Positions 1 to 8,700 of a DNA stretch of 37,763 nucleotides are shown piece by piece. Location of the stretch: contig NZ_LT727811.1 in NCBI RefSeq assembly GCF_900162665.1, positions 1 to 37,763 on the forward strand. Reading direction: 5' to 3'. The translations under genes and the position numbers were made by a program. The notes under the pieces were generated by a model. It worked only from the letters and a program-made list of their open reading frames with translations, did no database searches and was not told where the DNA came from. Within the stretch, counting starts at the first letter, position 1. Each line of letters begins with the position of its first letter. Source of the DNA: Oceanobacillus sojae. GTDB lineage: Bacteria; Bacillota; Bacilli; Bacillales; Amphibacillaceae.

Positions 1-476
1 TTTCAAGTGGATCTTCAGCTCGCCCTGTTCCCATAGGAGTCTACGTGGTTGGCCTGCGCTCTAATAGGATTCTACAGCGCATGGAAGAAATAATATCCTG
101 ATGAAGTTAGATGAAATCATCGTTTTTGAGCCTAAATAAACAATCATGCTGGTGTTTCAAATGGTTTTTAACAGTTCAAATCATGACAGCATGAATAATT
201 CATATCGAGAATAGCTTTCATGCACCAAAAATAAGGATTGCTGAGCATGTTTTACCATGCAACACGAAAATTTGTTCCGTCGGATCTACCTTTTATTTGT
301 TCAGTTATTTCAGTATAGAATATCCTGCTAGCGGAGGTGGACCGTTTTGACTCCTGAGGGATTAGCACCATCTGAAGATCCACTTTTGCCAAGTGATCTT
401 CTTGGCAAAAGTTAGCTGAAGAGCGTGCCCCTAGGAAAGCAAAACGGTCCACCGTAGCGGTCGCTTTACACTTTAC
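1..476. repeat. Composite repeat, left copy (truncated at window start)
   Basis: This stretch is nearly identical to 37290-37763 in the same orientation. By eye I count about 13 substitutions and one 2-base indel over roughly 475 bases, so about 97% identity; the first 120 bases are identical. The unit holds the right half of one palindromic element (1-60), an AT-rich spacer of about 270 bases and a second palindromic element in opposite orientation (331-458). There is no coding capacity. The window begins inside the repeat, so the left edge of this copy is missing. Confidence 0.9.
331..458 (-). repeat. Palindromic intergenic element, copy E2 (left)
   Basis: Two nested perfect stems are visible. 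The outer arms are GGTGGACCGTTTTG at 336-349 and its exact complement at 440-453 (14 bp). The inner arms are ACTTTTGCCAAG at 382-393 and its complement at 401-412 (12 bp, 7-base loop). Read on the minus strand it carries the blocks shared with other copies in this window: CGCT near each end, GCTTTCC, TTCAGCTAACTT and AGGAGTC. Confidence 0.85.
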
Positions 477-759
477 CTTCTATCTTTGTCAACAGATATA
501 TGGAAGAAATAATCAACCCCTGTTCCTATGGATAAGAAGTTACTTTTTAAAGTGCGAAAGTTGAGTAATTAAGTAAATTTATATTATTCACTATAATATT
601 TGGTCATACATCACTCCATTTTCTTGTAATAAATCAGTATTTATCATTTAATCAAAGATTTTCCGAGCACCTAAAAAAGCAGTAAAACTATTTTTTATCA
701 TTGTTCTACTGCTTTTTCTATATTTATAATATTTAAAAAATAAATTGCGTGGAGATTTT
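477..759. other. Intergenic stretch between left repeat and spoIIID
   Basis: AT-rich and without a credible gene. It contains ATGGAAGAAATAAT near 499, a fragment also found inside both end repeats, so it may be a decayed extra copy. GTGCGAAAGTTGAGT at 552-566 recurs inverted at 37096-37110. The spoIIID terminator lies at 674-717. Confidence 0.6.
674..717 (-). terminator. Rho-independent terminator after spoIIID
   Basis: The stem pairs 674-688 (AAAAAGCAGTAAAAC) with 703-717 (GTTCTACTGCTTTTT), with one mismatch and a 14-base AT-rich loop. On the minus strand it ends in a run of T. It lies about 43 bases beyond the spoIIID stop codon. Confidence 0.75.
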
Positions 760-1092
760 TTAACTTCCTTGTGCTTTGGATCTGTTTGATGAGGCGAGGA
801 ATTTTTGTGTGATTTTTGCTTCTTTTAAAGTATTTTCTTCATCCTTGGATATTTTGTATTTTTTCCTTGTTGCTTCGCCTCCGCGTAAATGGCGGATTGC
901 TTTATGGTACTCGAGTATTTCTTTTACTTCCTGGGCCAGTTTAGGATTAATTTCGGGCAGCCTTTCTGTCAGATCTTTATGGACTGTACTTTTAGATACG
1001 CCGAACTCTTTTGCAATCGTCCGGACTGTTTTTCTTGTCTCTACAACATGCCTCCCTATTTTAATTGTCCTTTCTTTGATGTAATCATGCAC
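760..1092 (-). CDS. spoIIID: Stage III sporulation protein D, transcriptional regulator
   Basis: SpoIIID is the small DNA-binding regulator that acts in the mother cell after sigma-E, activating and repressing sigma-E genes and helping switch on sigma-K. The 110-residue product matches the family from MHDYIKERTIKIG onward. A helix-turn-helix lies at about residues 23-42 (RTIAKEFGVSKSTVHKDL), followed by the conserved stretch LPEINPKLAQEVKEILEYHK and a basic tail containing RHLRGGEATRKKYK. The tail is about 17 residues longer than in Bacillus subtilis (93 aa). The start is GTG (1092-1090), preceded by an AGGGGGG ribosome binding site; no ATG fits better. A terminator follows. In B. subtilis spoIIID lies next to mbl; here the repeat-rich window edge follows instead. 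Confidence 0.95.
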   Translation of the reverse strand: MHDYIKERTIKIGRHVVETRKTVRTIAKEFGVSKSTVHKDLTERLPEINPKLAQEVKEILEYHKAIRHLRGGEATRKKYKISKDEENTLKEAKITQKFLASSNRSKAQGS

Positions 1093-1138
1093 ACCGTTCG
1101 CCCCCCTAAGTTGTAATTCCGAGGTGTCGCTTGGACAG

Positions 1139-1169
1139 GGTGTATGTTTTGGGATAGGACTTATTGATA
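1139..1169 (-). promoter_or_regulatory. Candidate sigma-E promoter of spoIIID
   Basis: On the minus strand CATACACC (1146-1139) closely matches the sigma-E -10 consensus (CATACAnT). A weaker -35-like TATCAATA lies about 15 bases upstream (1169-1162). The predicted start is about 40 bases before the GTG codon. The -10 is convincing and the -35 is weak. spoIIID is sigma-E dependent in B. subtilis. Confidence 0.45.
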
Positions 1170-1618
1170 AGCGGCTGACTATTTTTTATGTAGTCATTAG
1201 AATATAAAAGAATAAAGGTTCCACTTAAGATGAATGGTATTTATAAATTACATGTCTTTTCACCTCAGACAATTCGATTGCATGGTTTGTAATATCATCA
1301 TATTAAAAAAATCGTTCCTTTATGCTTAAGTTTTGTACAAATAATCATGGGGACAAGGTGTATTTAAGAAAATCTTGAAACGGAAGTTCCATTTTTCTTA
1401 CTGTTATCATCCATAAAATGAAAACTTCATTCATTTATTTTTTCCAGTGAACAAATATTTCTTCTCTTCTTTGAATAATTGCAATTAAATTCATCAACGT
1501 TCATTTTTTTCTTTCTTCCTGACCTTTTTGTACCGGGAAATCAAAATAGTTAGCTCAAAGATTTAAAAGGTTATATGAATATTTAAGTTCAACTTATATA
1601 GTCAGATAATATTTAATA

Positions 1619-1647
1619 TTGACAATGATGTACGCATAATTTATCCT
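1619..1647 (+). promoter_or_regulatory. Candidate sigma-A promoter upstream of the BCCT cluster
   Basis: A perfect -35 (TTGACA, 1619-1624) is followed after exactly 17 bases by TATCCT (1642-1647), 4 of 6 matches to TATAAT. It reads toward the BCCT gene, with a long untranslated leader. The dyad at 1668-1686 would lie about 20-40 bases downstream of the start, a position suited to repression. Confidence 0.4.
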
Positions 1648-1667
1648 TTAATTAAATAACGGTATTG

Positions 1668-1686
1668 TATTCCTATTATCGGAATA
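1668..1686. promoter_or_regulatory. Dyad TATTCC-N7-GGAATA, possible operator
   Basis: Two perfect 6-base inverted arms are separated by 7 bases (1668-1673 and 1681-1686), just downstream of the candidate promoter. The last gene of the plus-strand cluster encodes an IclR-type regulator, and IclR proteins bind short palindromes, so this is a possible autoregulatory site. I did not find a second good copy upstream of the aldehyde dehydrogenase or iclR-type gene. Confidence 0.25.
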
Positions 1687-1971
1687 TAGATAAATTATCA
1701 ATATAAATTATTGTATTATTTATTGTTTCTATCTTTTTTGAAAACCCTTACATTTTTTTATGTTGATATCTTCTAACAATTAATTTCATAACTGACTGGA
1801 ATAGACTTCAAGTTTTATTCAGATCAAAAAGCAGCAATAACCGTTATTTTTTTAAAGACTGTCCGTCATTATTATTCGGAGCTTGTCTGTCTCTTACTGG
1901 TTCACTTGGCGCAAGGTTTTTTCCCTGTCACAGCTTAAATGGAATTATAAAAATAACGAGGAGGAATTCTA

Positions 1972-3543
1972 TTGAAGTACATGAAAGGAAGTACCCGAAC
2001 AATTGACTTACCTGTCTTTCTAATTAGCGGCGGTCTTTTATTAATCTTTGTCGTTGCCGGCCTTTTCAACCAGGCGTTTGTAACTGATATGGTAAATGCG
2101 TCTTTTGCATTCTCCGTAAAATACTTTGGTTCTGTGTATCAGTTTCTTATGCTCGGTACATTCGTTATTGCCCTTTTCTTAGGATTTTCCAAGTATGGAC
2201 GAATTCGATTAGGAAAATTGACTAAGCCGGAAATGAGCAACTTTAAATGGATTTCTATTATTATGTGTACTTTACTTGCAGGCGGAGGCGTATTTTGGGC
2301 AGCTGCTGAGCCATTAAGTCATTTTTTGAGTACCCCTCCTCAATTTGGGGATATTTCATCAGGATCTCAGGAGGCTGTGGGTCCGGCACTTGCTGCAAGC
2401 TTTGTCGACTGGGGATTCCTTGCTTGGGCCATTTTGGGAACGCTTGCCACCTTCGTACTGATGTATGCACACTATCATCGCGGAGCGCCGCTTAAGCCAA
2501 GGTCATTACTGTATCCTTTTTTTGGCGACAGAATTATGAAAAATAGTGCATTGGGTACGTTTGTTGATGTTTTTTCGATTGTAGCGGTTGCTGCCGGAAC
2601 CATTGGTCCTATCGGGTTTCTCGGCTTGCAGGCCGGATATGGATTAAATGCTTTGTTCGGATTACCGGATACGTTGATTGTTCAGGTTATTATTATCCTT
2701 TTGATTGTTATTGCTGCAGCAATTTCTGCTGCGTCTGGTATCCATCGGGGAATCCAAATTCTAAGCCGTTATAATGTCATTTTAGCACTGACCCTTGTTG
2801 CAGCTATGCTGATCCTTGGGCCCGGGTTATTCATCTTTGACTCTTTTCTGGAGTCCTTCGGTTTATACTTGCAGAACTTTGTCAGTATGAGCACATTTCG
2901 CAGCGATAGTGCATGGCTTAGCGGATGGACGGTTTTCTTTTTTGCCTGGTTCCTTGGATATGGACCCATGATGGCGATATTTGTCAGCCGTATCTCCCGC
3001 GGACGGACGATTAGGGAGATTGTCACAGCAGTTGCCGTTATTGCACCTGTCGTAACAGCATTTTGGTTTACTGTTGTAGGCGGTACGGGGATTTTCCAGG
3101 AAATTGCTAATCCCGGTTCTGTTTCCGAAGCGTTGAACAGTAATGGAGCTCCTGCCGCTATGATTGCCATTACGCAGCAATTGCCTTTAGGCACGATTTT
3201 AGGCTTTTTGTTTCTGCTGGCAACCATCATCTTTGTACTCACAACAACAGACTCTATGTCACTGACCATATCGATGGCCATTACCGGTACTGGTGAACCG
3301 CCGAAAGCGATGCGCGTATTCTGGGCATTACTGATGGGCGCGGTTGCTGCTGTTTTGTTAACAATTGGCGAGAGCAGTGTCAGTTCATTACAGTCCTTTA
3401 TTGTGGTAACAGCTGTCCCGGTTTCTATATTATTGCTGACAACCTTCTGGACGGCACCACTCGTTTGCAGAAAACTTGCTGAGGAACAGGGAATCACCCC
3501 GCCTAAGAAGGAAAGCATCTACGAGAATGAAGAAGCCGGTTAA
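1972..3543 (+). CDS. BCCT family (betaine/carnitine/choline-type) transporter
   Basis: A secondary transporter that should import a quaternary-ammonium or related zwitterionic compound with sodium or protons. The 523 residues form about twelve hydrophobic segments, the usual BCCT length. Family signatures are the GGGVFWAAAEPLSHF block (about 104-118), VDWGFLAWA (about 145-153), the cytoplasmic SRISRGRTIREIV loop and the TTTDSMS segment near the end. The start is TTG at 1972 with GAGGAGG 7 bases upstream; the in-frame ATG at 1981 is too far from that site. It heads a plus-strand cluster of six genes and is the likely entry route for the compound degraded by the rest. Osmoprotectant uptake alone is the alternative, but BCCT osmoporters are normally not followed by catabolic genes. 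Substrate cannot be read from the sequence. Confidence 0.92.
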   Translation: MKYMKGSTRTIDLPVFLISGGLLLIFVVAGLFNQAFVTDMVNASFAFSVKYFGSVYQFLMLGTFVIALFLGFSKYGRIRLGKLTKPEMSNFKWISIIMCTLLAGGGVFWAAAEPLSHFLSTPPQFGDISSGSQEAVGPALAASFVDWGFLAWAILGTLATFVLMYAHYHRGAPLKPRSLLYPFFGDRIMKNSALGTFVDVFSIVAVAAGTIGPIGFLGLQAGYGLNALFGLPDTLIVQVIIILLIVIAAAISAASGIHRGIQILSRYNVILALTLVAAMLILGPGLFIFDSFLESFGLYLQNFVSMSTFRSDSAWLSGWTVFFFAWFLGYGPMMAIFVSRISRGRTIREIVTAVAVIAPVVTAFWFTVVGGTGIFQEIANPGSVSEALNSNGAPAAMIAITQQLPLGTILGFLFLLATIIFVLTTTDSMSLTISMAITGTGEPPKAMRVFWALLMGAVAAVLLTIGESSVSSLQSFIVVTAVPVSILLLTTFWTAPLVCRKLAEEQGITPPKKESIYENEEAG

Positions 3544-3605
3544 GGAACTACCTGCTAAATATGCAGTTATTAAATAAATAATCTTAGTTTTTGGGGGTGT
3601 ACAGC

Positions 3606-5321
3606 TTGATAGAAGTAAAGCATGAAAATCATAAATTGCGTCCCGCTTCCGAAGTAATGAAACTGGAACGCATCGGTGCATTCCGCCTGACAAGCTTGAG
3701 TTTTCTGCGCATATTATTAAGACATATGATGCGGGAAAATTGGCAGGTTGATCGGACATTATTTGAATTAAATAAGGATGGACATGGCCATAGTGTATAT
3801 CGTATTCAAACACCAAGGCATACATTTTCCTTTGTAGTTGTCTCCACAGAAATAAAGGAAGATGAACGAAGCGACCGTGTTATTTCCCAAAAATGGGATG
3901 TCACCTTTGCATTAAGTGAAGGCATCGTCTCCACTGAAAAAATAGAAAGTTTAAAAAGAGAATTGCCTAAGCAGGAGGCAGGGCGCGGCGATGCGTTTGA
4001 CCTTGTCTGGTCACGCGCCAACAGAAGCAACCGGATTTTTGATTATGTTATTGACTGTCTTGCAGCACAAAAGCAGCCCGACCCAAAAGTTTTAAATGAG
4101 GTTGGTTATCTATTACGGACAACAGCCGTTTATGGCAACGGAAAATTCGGGCTTGCTCCTTATGAAAAAATTAAAGATAATCATCCCTTCAGCGGCCCCT
4201 TTCAGGCTCAGATGTTTGCGGTGTATATGCTGCGGCATTTCAGCTTTGATCTTGTGGAGCATATTGCCTTACAAAAAAATCCGGATGCCGTTCTGCTGGC
4301 TCCGGAAATAAAGCGTTTTATAGGTACCGGAAATGCAACTGGTCTGGGGATGGCCCCTTTTCTGATCGCGCATCCCAGATTGATTCACCAGTGGGTCTAT
4401 ATCAGAGAGAAAGCTATCGCCAGAGTAAAGGACATTCAACCGTCCCGGGATGATCTCGCACTGATGAGATATTGGCTGAATCGCACTGCAACCTATTTTG
4501 ATGATTCAAGACTGATCGACAGGGAGATCTTTTTCAAACCGGAAAAGCTGGCGGAACAATGCAGATTTCTAAATAAGATTGTTCTTGAATATTTAAAAAG
4601 CGGCACCTTAATGAAGCAGCCTACACAAGACATGTGGCATGATTTGTCTGTTCTTGCAGAGAGAACAGCCTCTATCGAGATGCAGGAGCTGCTGCACACG
4701 CTTTTACTTGAGCTGTATACGGATCATGTTATTGATTTGGAACGGAGGATGAACGTAGAAGAAACATACCAGATTGAACCGCGAATGAAAATCAGGGAAC
4801 TTATTGATTTAATCAAACAGCAGTATACCTGGGTATTTCAATATGATTTTACCAATCCGGATGAAAAATATTATTTTTGGTACCGTTCTGAAGAAAAAGA
4901 GGAACCGCGCATCGGAGTTCGTGACCAGGAACCCGGCAGTGACAAGGAGCTGCCGATGAATATAGCGGAAGAGGTGCAGGAGCTCTATCAAGCTTTAACA
5001 GCTGCTCATCCTGAGGAGATTGTTATATCTTTTATTTTGAAGTATCCGCACTATAAAGGTATCATACAGCGGATTCAATCCTTGGACGGTTTTGAATATG
5101 GAGAAGTGCAGGCCAATCTGTTAAGCAAGGATTTACTGCCTGTCAACCTGCTCCGATTCAAGTTATCTTTTTTTGGAGCTGAGCGCTTCAATCCAAAATC
5201 CAATCGCTGGGTGCGTATTACGTTATTTCAGGGAGCACCGCTTGTCGAAGAAATCGGGCAGCCTTTCCCTGATAATTGGGTATTTCCACAATTACCGACA
5301 TGGAAAGGAGATCAACCATGA
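3606..5321 (+). CDS. Conserved hypothetical protein, 571 aa, unknown function
   Basis: I do not recognise a characterised family. The predicted protein is soluble, with no signal peptide or membrane segment. Striking stretches are a basic amphipathic start (residues 19-47), RANRSNRIFDYVI (138-150), LLRTTAVYGNGKFG (169-182), GPFQAQMFAVYMLRHFSF (197-214) and a glycine-rich GTGNATGLGMAPFLIAHP (240-257). These look like conserved core motifs, and I recall similar uncharacterised proteins in proteobacteria, which is memory and not a search. The C-terminal third is charged and more variable. The start chosen is TTG 3606, six bases after GGGGGTG; TTG 3591 is possible but lies upstream of that site. 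The stop overlaps the next start as ATGA, so it is translationally coupled to the M19-like gene. Context suggests an enzyme or enzyme subunit acting on the BCCT substrate. Confidence 0.75.
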   Translation: MIEVKHENHKLRPASEVMKLERIGAFRLTSLSFLRILLRHMMRENWQVDRTLFELNKDGHGHSVYRIQTPRHTFSFVVVSTEIKEDERSDRVISQKWDVTFALSEGIVSTEKIESLKRELPKQEAGRGDAFDLVWSRANRSNRIFDYVIDCLAAQKQPDPKVLNEVGYLLRTTAVYGNGKFGLAPYEKIKDNHPFSGPFQAQMFAVYMLRHFSFDLVEHIALQKNPDAVLLAPEIKRFIGTGNATGLGMAPFLIAHPRLIHQWVYIREKAIARVKDIQPSRDDLALMRYWLNRTATYFDDSRLIDREIFFKPEKLAEQCRFLNKIVLEYLKSGTLMKQPTQDMWHDLSVLAERTASIEMQELLHTLLLELYTDHVIDLERRMNVEETYQIEPRMKIRELIDLIKQQYTWVFQYDFTNPDEKYYFWYRSEEKEEPRIGVRDQEPGSDKELPMNIAEEVQELYQALTAAHPEEIVISFILKYPHYKGIIQRIQSLDGFEYGEVQANLLSKDLLPVNLLRFKLSFFGAERFNPKSNRWVRITLFQGAPLVEEIGQPFPDNWVFPQLPTWKGDQP

Positions 5322-6313
5322 TACAACAAAACGAGATTGTCATTGATGCTTTAGAGTTAAGCAGCTGGGACAGAGAATTTGTGCATCTTTTAAAAAAAGG
5401 TGGTGTCACCTGTGTTCACGCGTGCTGCGGATTATGGGAAAATGCCCGGGAAACACTTCGTAAAATCGGCGAATGGCACCGGTTCTTTCATGAAAATGAT
5501 GACCTGGTCATGCAGGTATTTCAGGGCAGTGATATTTTAAAGGCAAAACAGGCAGGAAAAATAGGTGTTATTCTGGGCACACAAAATACCTCTTCTCTGG
5601 AGGATGAGCTTTCTCTTGTCTCTGTTTTTAACCAGCTCGGTATTAAAGTGATGCAGCTGACCTATAATAACCAGAATTTAGTCGGGAGCAGCTGTTATGA
5701 AGAGAAAGACAGCGGTCTTTCCCGCTTCGGCAAATTAGTTATTCAGGAAATGAACCGGGTGGGAATGATTGTGGATCTTTCACATGTTGGTGAACAGACT
5801 TCTCTTGACGCGATAGCTGTATCAGAGCGGCCGGTGGCAATCACACATGCAAACCCGAGCTGGATTTATCCAACAAAACGCAACAAGTCTGCAGAGGTGC
5901 TTCAGGCTTTAAAAGAGAATGGCGGTGTACTTGGGGTCTGCGCCTATCCGCATCTTGTGAATGGAAAGAATACAACACTGGAGGAATTTTGCAGTATGAT
6001 TATCCAAACGGTTGATTTTATGGGGATTGATCAGGTTGGCCTCGGCACCGATTTAACATTAAACATGTCTACAGACTTTCTGCACTGGATGCGGATGGGC
6101 AGATGGACACATGATATGGACTATGGAGCCGGTTCAAAGGAAAATCCGTCATGGCCGGAGTGGCCATCATGGTTTCAGACTCCGAAGGACTTTCCGAATA
6201 TTGCAGAAGGGCTCATTCAACAGGGAATGTCCGGCGAGGATGCAGCAAAGGTAATGGGCGGCAACTGGTTACGTTTCTTTACGGAGGGCTTTAAAGAGGA
6301 TGGTCAAAAATAA
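5318..6313 (+). CDS. Atypical membrane dipeptidase (peptidase M19)-like protein
   Basis: A 331-residue TIM-barrel hydrolase-like protein of the renal dipeptidase (M19) family. The start is ATG 5318, overlapping the previous stop by four bases and preceded by AAAGGAG; upstream in-frame codons lie inside the previous gene. The family core is clear: VDLSHVGEQT (H156), AITHANPS (H177), KRNKS (R188) and GLGTDL (D245), ending in MGGNWLRFF. The normal zinc ligands in the first half are absent: the HxD motif is replaced by DALEL at 10-14 and the bridging glutamate by Gln89 (GTQN). It is therefore unlikely to be an ordinary binuclear dipeptidase. It may be a mononuclear hydrolase or deaminase-like enzyme acting on the imported compound. 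I recall M19-like genes of this kind near dimethylglycine/betaine catabolism genes in pseudomonads, which is unverified. Confidence 0.88.
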   Translation: MIQQNEIVIDALELSSWDREFVHLLKKGGVTCVHACCGLWENARETLRKIGEWHRFFHENDDLVMQVFQGSDILKAKQAGKIGVILGTQNTSSLEDELSLVSVFNQLGIKVMQLTYNNQNLVGSSCYEEKDSGLSRFGKLVIQEMNRVGMIVDLSHVGEQTSLDAIAVSERPVAITHANPSWIYPTKRNKSAEVLQALKENGGVLGVCAYPHLVNGKNTTLEEFCSMIIQTVDFMGIDQVGLGTDLTLNMSTDFLHWMRMGRWTHDMDYGAGSKENPSWPEWPSWFQTPKDFPNIAEGLIQQGMSGEDAAKVMGGNWLRFFTEGFKEDGQK

Positions 6314-6328
6314 AAAGGAGGCGGAGAA

Positions 6329-7099
6329 ATGCGCGTATCCTATGTAGAGCTGTTTATTCACTGTAAAAAGGTCTTCCGTGCATGCGGCATTCCTTACGGG
6401 TGCGCAGATGATGGTGCCGGAGTGGTTACATGGAGTGAATTCATCGGTTTAAATGGTATGCAGGTATTGCTGAAGGAAATTCCCAATATAAAATCACAGA
6501 GTATGAAAAATGTTCATCTCCTGCAAGAGGAAAATGGTTTATACCGTTTTGATGGAGAAGCACAAAGCGCTATTATTCTGGGCAAGCTGATGGCAGACTT
6601 TGCTTTAGGAATGTCTGAAACAAAAAATACAGTACGGGTTCATATGCAAAATACGACCCATTCCCGGCTCCTGGCACAGCCGGCCCATTATATCGCTTCC
6701 AGAGATAAAGGATGTCTGGTTAATTATAAAACAAGTCAGGGCGTTCCAATATGGATTCTTTCTACACCGGAAATTGCCTACCCATTATTTGCGGAAGGAG
6801 ATGCCGCAGAGCAAATCATGGAACAAAATCTTACCGCAGAGCTTGGACAATATGAAACGGCCAATATGACTAGCGATGAGTTTTGGCTTGTTTGTACCTC
6901 GGAAACAAAATTGATCACTTCCTGTGTAAGAAAACTGAGGCAGGCAGCTGGAAATGGAGCGATCAAACTGACAGAATCTGTGCATTTAAAGGCTACCTTT
7001 GAAAAGGCGTACTTGTACGGGGCCGAAATTGATATGAAATGCTGGAATGAACTTGATCAAATTGGACGGGAAACACTTGTTGAAGCTATGGAGGAATGA
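6329..7099 (+). CDS. DUF3726-like protein of unknown function
   Basis: 256 residues with no signal peptide or membrane segment. The first 45 residues (VSYVELFIHCKKVFRACG, then IPYGCADDGAGVVTWSEF) resemble the N-terminus I associate with DUF3726 proteins, in which an amphipathic helix is followed by a GxxxGxADDxGxxxxW-like pattern. This assignment is from memory and moderately secure. The remainder has no motif I can tie to a reaction. It begins 15 bases after the M19-like gene with AAGGAGG in front of the ATG, so it belongs to the same transcript. Constant company with the M19-like and 571-residue proteins would suggest an accessory or second subunit of one enzyme system. Confidence 0.7.
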   Translation: MRVSYVELFIHCKKVFRACGIPYGCADDGAGVVTWSEFIGLNGMQVLLKEIPNIKSQSMKNVHLLQEENGLYRFDGEAQSAIILGKLMADFALGMSETKNTVRVHMQNTTHSRLLAQPAHYIASRDKGCLVNYKTSQGVPIWILSTPEIAYPLFAEGDAAEQIMEQNLTAELGQYETANMTSDEFWLVCTSETKLITSCVRKLRQAAGNGAIKLTESVHLKATFEKAYLYGAEIDMKCWNELDQIGRETLVEAMEE

Positions 7100-7167
7100 T
7101 GAATATGTAATACAAACATGTTCTTAATAAACGTTATCAATAGATTAGAAATATTTAAGGAGGTATT

Positions 7168-8637
7168 ATGATGGCAGCGACAACAACTGTATCATTAAAA
7201 AACTTTATCAATGGAAAATGGGTATCCCCTTCAGGAGACGAATTAAGAGAAGGAGTGAATCCTGCTGACACAAGGGAAATTGTTTCATCCTATAATCAAT
7301 CGACCCCAGAAGACGTAAAAGCAGCTATTGATTCTGCCGGGCAGGCATTTCAATCCTGGAGACACACACCGGCCCCGCAGCGTGAACAATACTTATATAA
7401 CATTGCTGCGTTAATGGAGAATGACAAAGAGGAGCTTGCCCGGACAATTGTTATGGAAGAGGGTAAAACATTTCAGGATGCAATAAAAGAGGTCGGTTAT
7501 GCAGCAGGTATTATCCGCTTTTACGCCGGTGAATGCCGCCGTCTGAAAGGAACCATCATGGAAGCAGATATACCGGATGTTCAAATTGAAACAAAGCCGG
7601 AGCCTCTAGGTGTCGTCCTGGTAGTAACTCCCTGGAATTTCCCGCTTTCTATTCCGGCATGGAAGACTGCACCAGCCATCGCCAGCGGCAATACAGTTGT
7701 ATTAAAGGCCTCTTCACAGACACCGTTAACTGTCATGAAGTTTATGGAAATTGTTGAGAAGGCTGGTGTTCCTGCAGGTGTCATCAATCATGTCATCGCT
7801 CCCGGCAGATTTGTCTCTGAAATGATCCAGCATAAAGCAGTAAAGGCTGTGACCTTTACCGGATCTAATTCTTCCGGGAAAAAGGTTTATGCAGAGGCTG
7901 CCAAAGATATGAAACGCTGTTTACTTGAAATGGGAGGAAAAAATCCGCTTATTGTCATGGAAGATGCGGATATAGATGAGGCAGTGCAGATTGCTGCTGC
8001 GGGCGCCTATGGGCAAACCGGGCAGGCTTGTACAGCTACAGGACGGGTAATTGTCCATCAAGCAATTGCTGAGGCGTTCACAGATAAGCTTGTTGCAAAG
8101 ACAAAAGAGCTTCGCATCGGAAATGGCATGGAAGAAGGCATTGACATCGGTCCACAGGTAAGTGCGTCCGAACAGTCCTCTACCCTCGCACTGATTCAAA
8201 GTGCAGTGGAGGAAGGCGCCACTGTACTTACCGGAGGGAAAATCCCGGAAGGTCCGGAATTTGAGCACGGCTATTTTGTAGAACCTACCGTCATTCGAAA
8301 TGTGACCCCGTCTATGCGAATTTTTCAGGAGGAGGTTTTTGGTCCGGTCAATTGCATTACTGAGGTCAGAGGTATTGATGAGGCTATTGCTGCCGCTAAT
8401 GATGTAGATTATGGACTTTCATCAGCCATCTGCACCAAAAACCTGGAATATATGAATAAGGCGTTAAATGAGATTGAAGCAGGAATTGTTAAAGTGAATA
8501 TGACAACCACAGGTACATTTTATCAAGCTCCTTTTGGAGGCTATAAGCAATCGAGCACCGGAACCTTTAAAGAATTGGGCAGTGAAGCAATGGATTTCTA
8601 CTGCCAGTACAAAACAAGGTATATTAAAAGCAAATAA
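7168..8637 (+). CDS. NAD(P)-dependent aldehyde dehydrogenase, semialdehyde type
   Basis: Oxidises an aldehyde, probably a semialdehyde, to the acid with NAD(P)+. All catalytic parts are present in the 489 residues: oxyanion Asn157 (TPWNFP), cofactor Lys180, the TGSNSSG loop (231-237), general base Glu254 (LEMGGKN) and nucleophile Cys288 (GQACTATGR). The sequence resembles the 2-oxoglutarate semialdehyde / succinate semialdehyde dehydrogenase branch, such as B. subtilis YcbD, more than betaine aldehyde dehydrogenases. Two tandem ATG codons occur; the second (7171) is better spaced from AAGGAGG (7157-7163). It lies 68 bases after the DUF3726-like gene and probably performs the late oxidation step of the pathway. 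The substrate is not determinable from sequence. Confidence 0.93.
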   Translation: MMAATTTVSLKNFINGKWVSPSGDELREGVNPADTREIVSSYNQSTPEDVKAAIDSAGQAFQSWRHTPAPQREQYLYNIAALMENDKEELARTIVMEEGKTFQDAIKEVGYAAGIIRFYAGECRRLKGTIMEADIPDVQIETKPEPLGVVLVVTPWNFPLSIPAWKTAPAIASGNTVVLKASSQTPLTVMKFMEIVEKAGVPAGVINHVIAPGRFVSEMIQHKAVKAVTFTGSNSSGKKVYAEAAKDMKRCLLEMGGKNPLIVMEDADIDEAVQIAAAGAYGQTGQACTATGRVIVHQAIAEAFTDKLVAKTKELRIGNGMEEGIDIGPQVSASEQSSTLALIQSAVEEGATVLTGGKIPEGPEFEHGYFVEPTVIRNVTPSMRIFQEEVFGPVNCITEVRGIDEAIAAANDVDYGLSSAICTKNLEYMNKALNEIEAGIVKVNMTTTGTFYQAPFGGYKQSSTGTFKELGSEAMDFYCQYKTRYIKSK

Positions 8638-8700
8638 TCGACAGAGTAATATGATATAATAATTCGAAAAGTATGTTATCGATTCAATCTGGAGGTTCCT

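Larger units (their letters stand above)
1093..1971. other. Long divergent intergenic region, spoIIID / BCCT transporter
   Basis: About 880 bases separate two divergent genes. It is AT-rich with no plausible ORF. Besides the spoIIID promoter region it holds a candidate sigma-A promoter at 1619-1647 and a TATTCC/GGAATA dyad at 1668-1686. I see no riboswitch I can name, although the leader from 1619 to the BCCT start would be more than 300 bases. Confidence 0.5.

Noticed and set aside
2769..3518. 249-residue ORF antisense to the BCCT gene
   Set aside because: It is a mirror of a well-supported transporter gene with no ribosome site and no recognisable domain.
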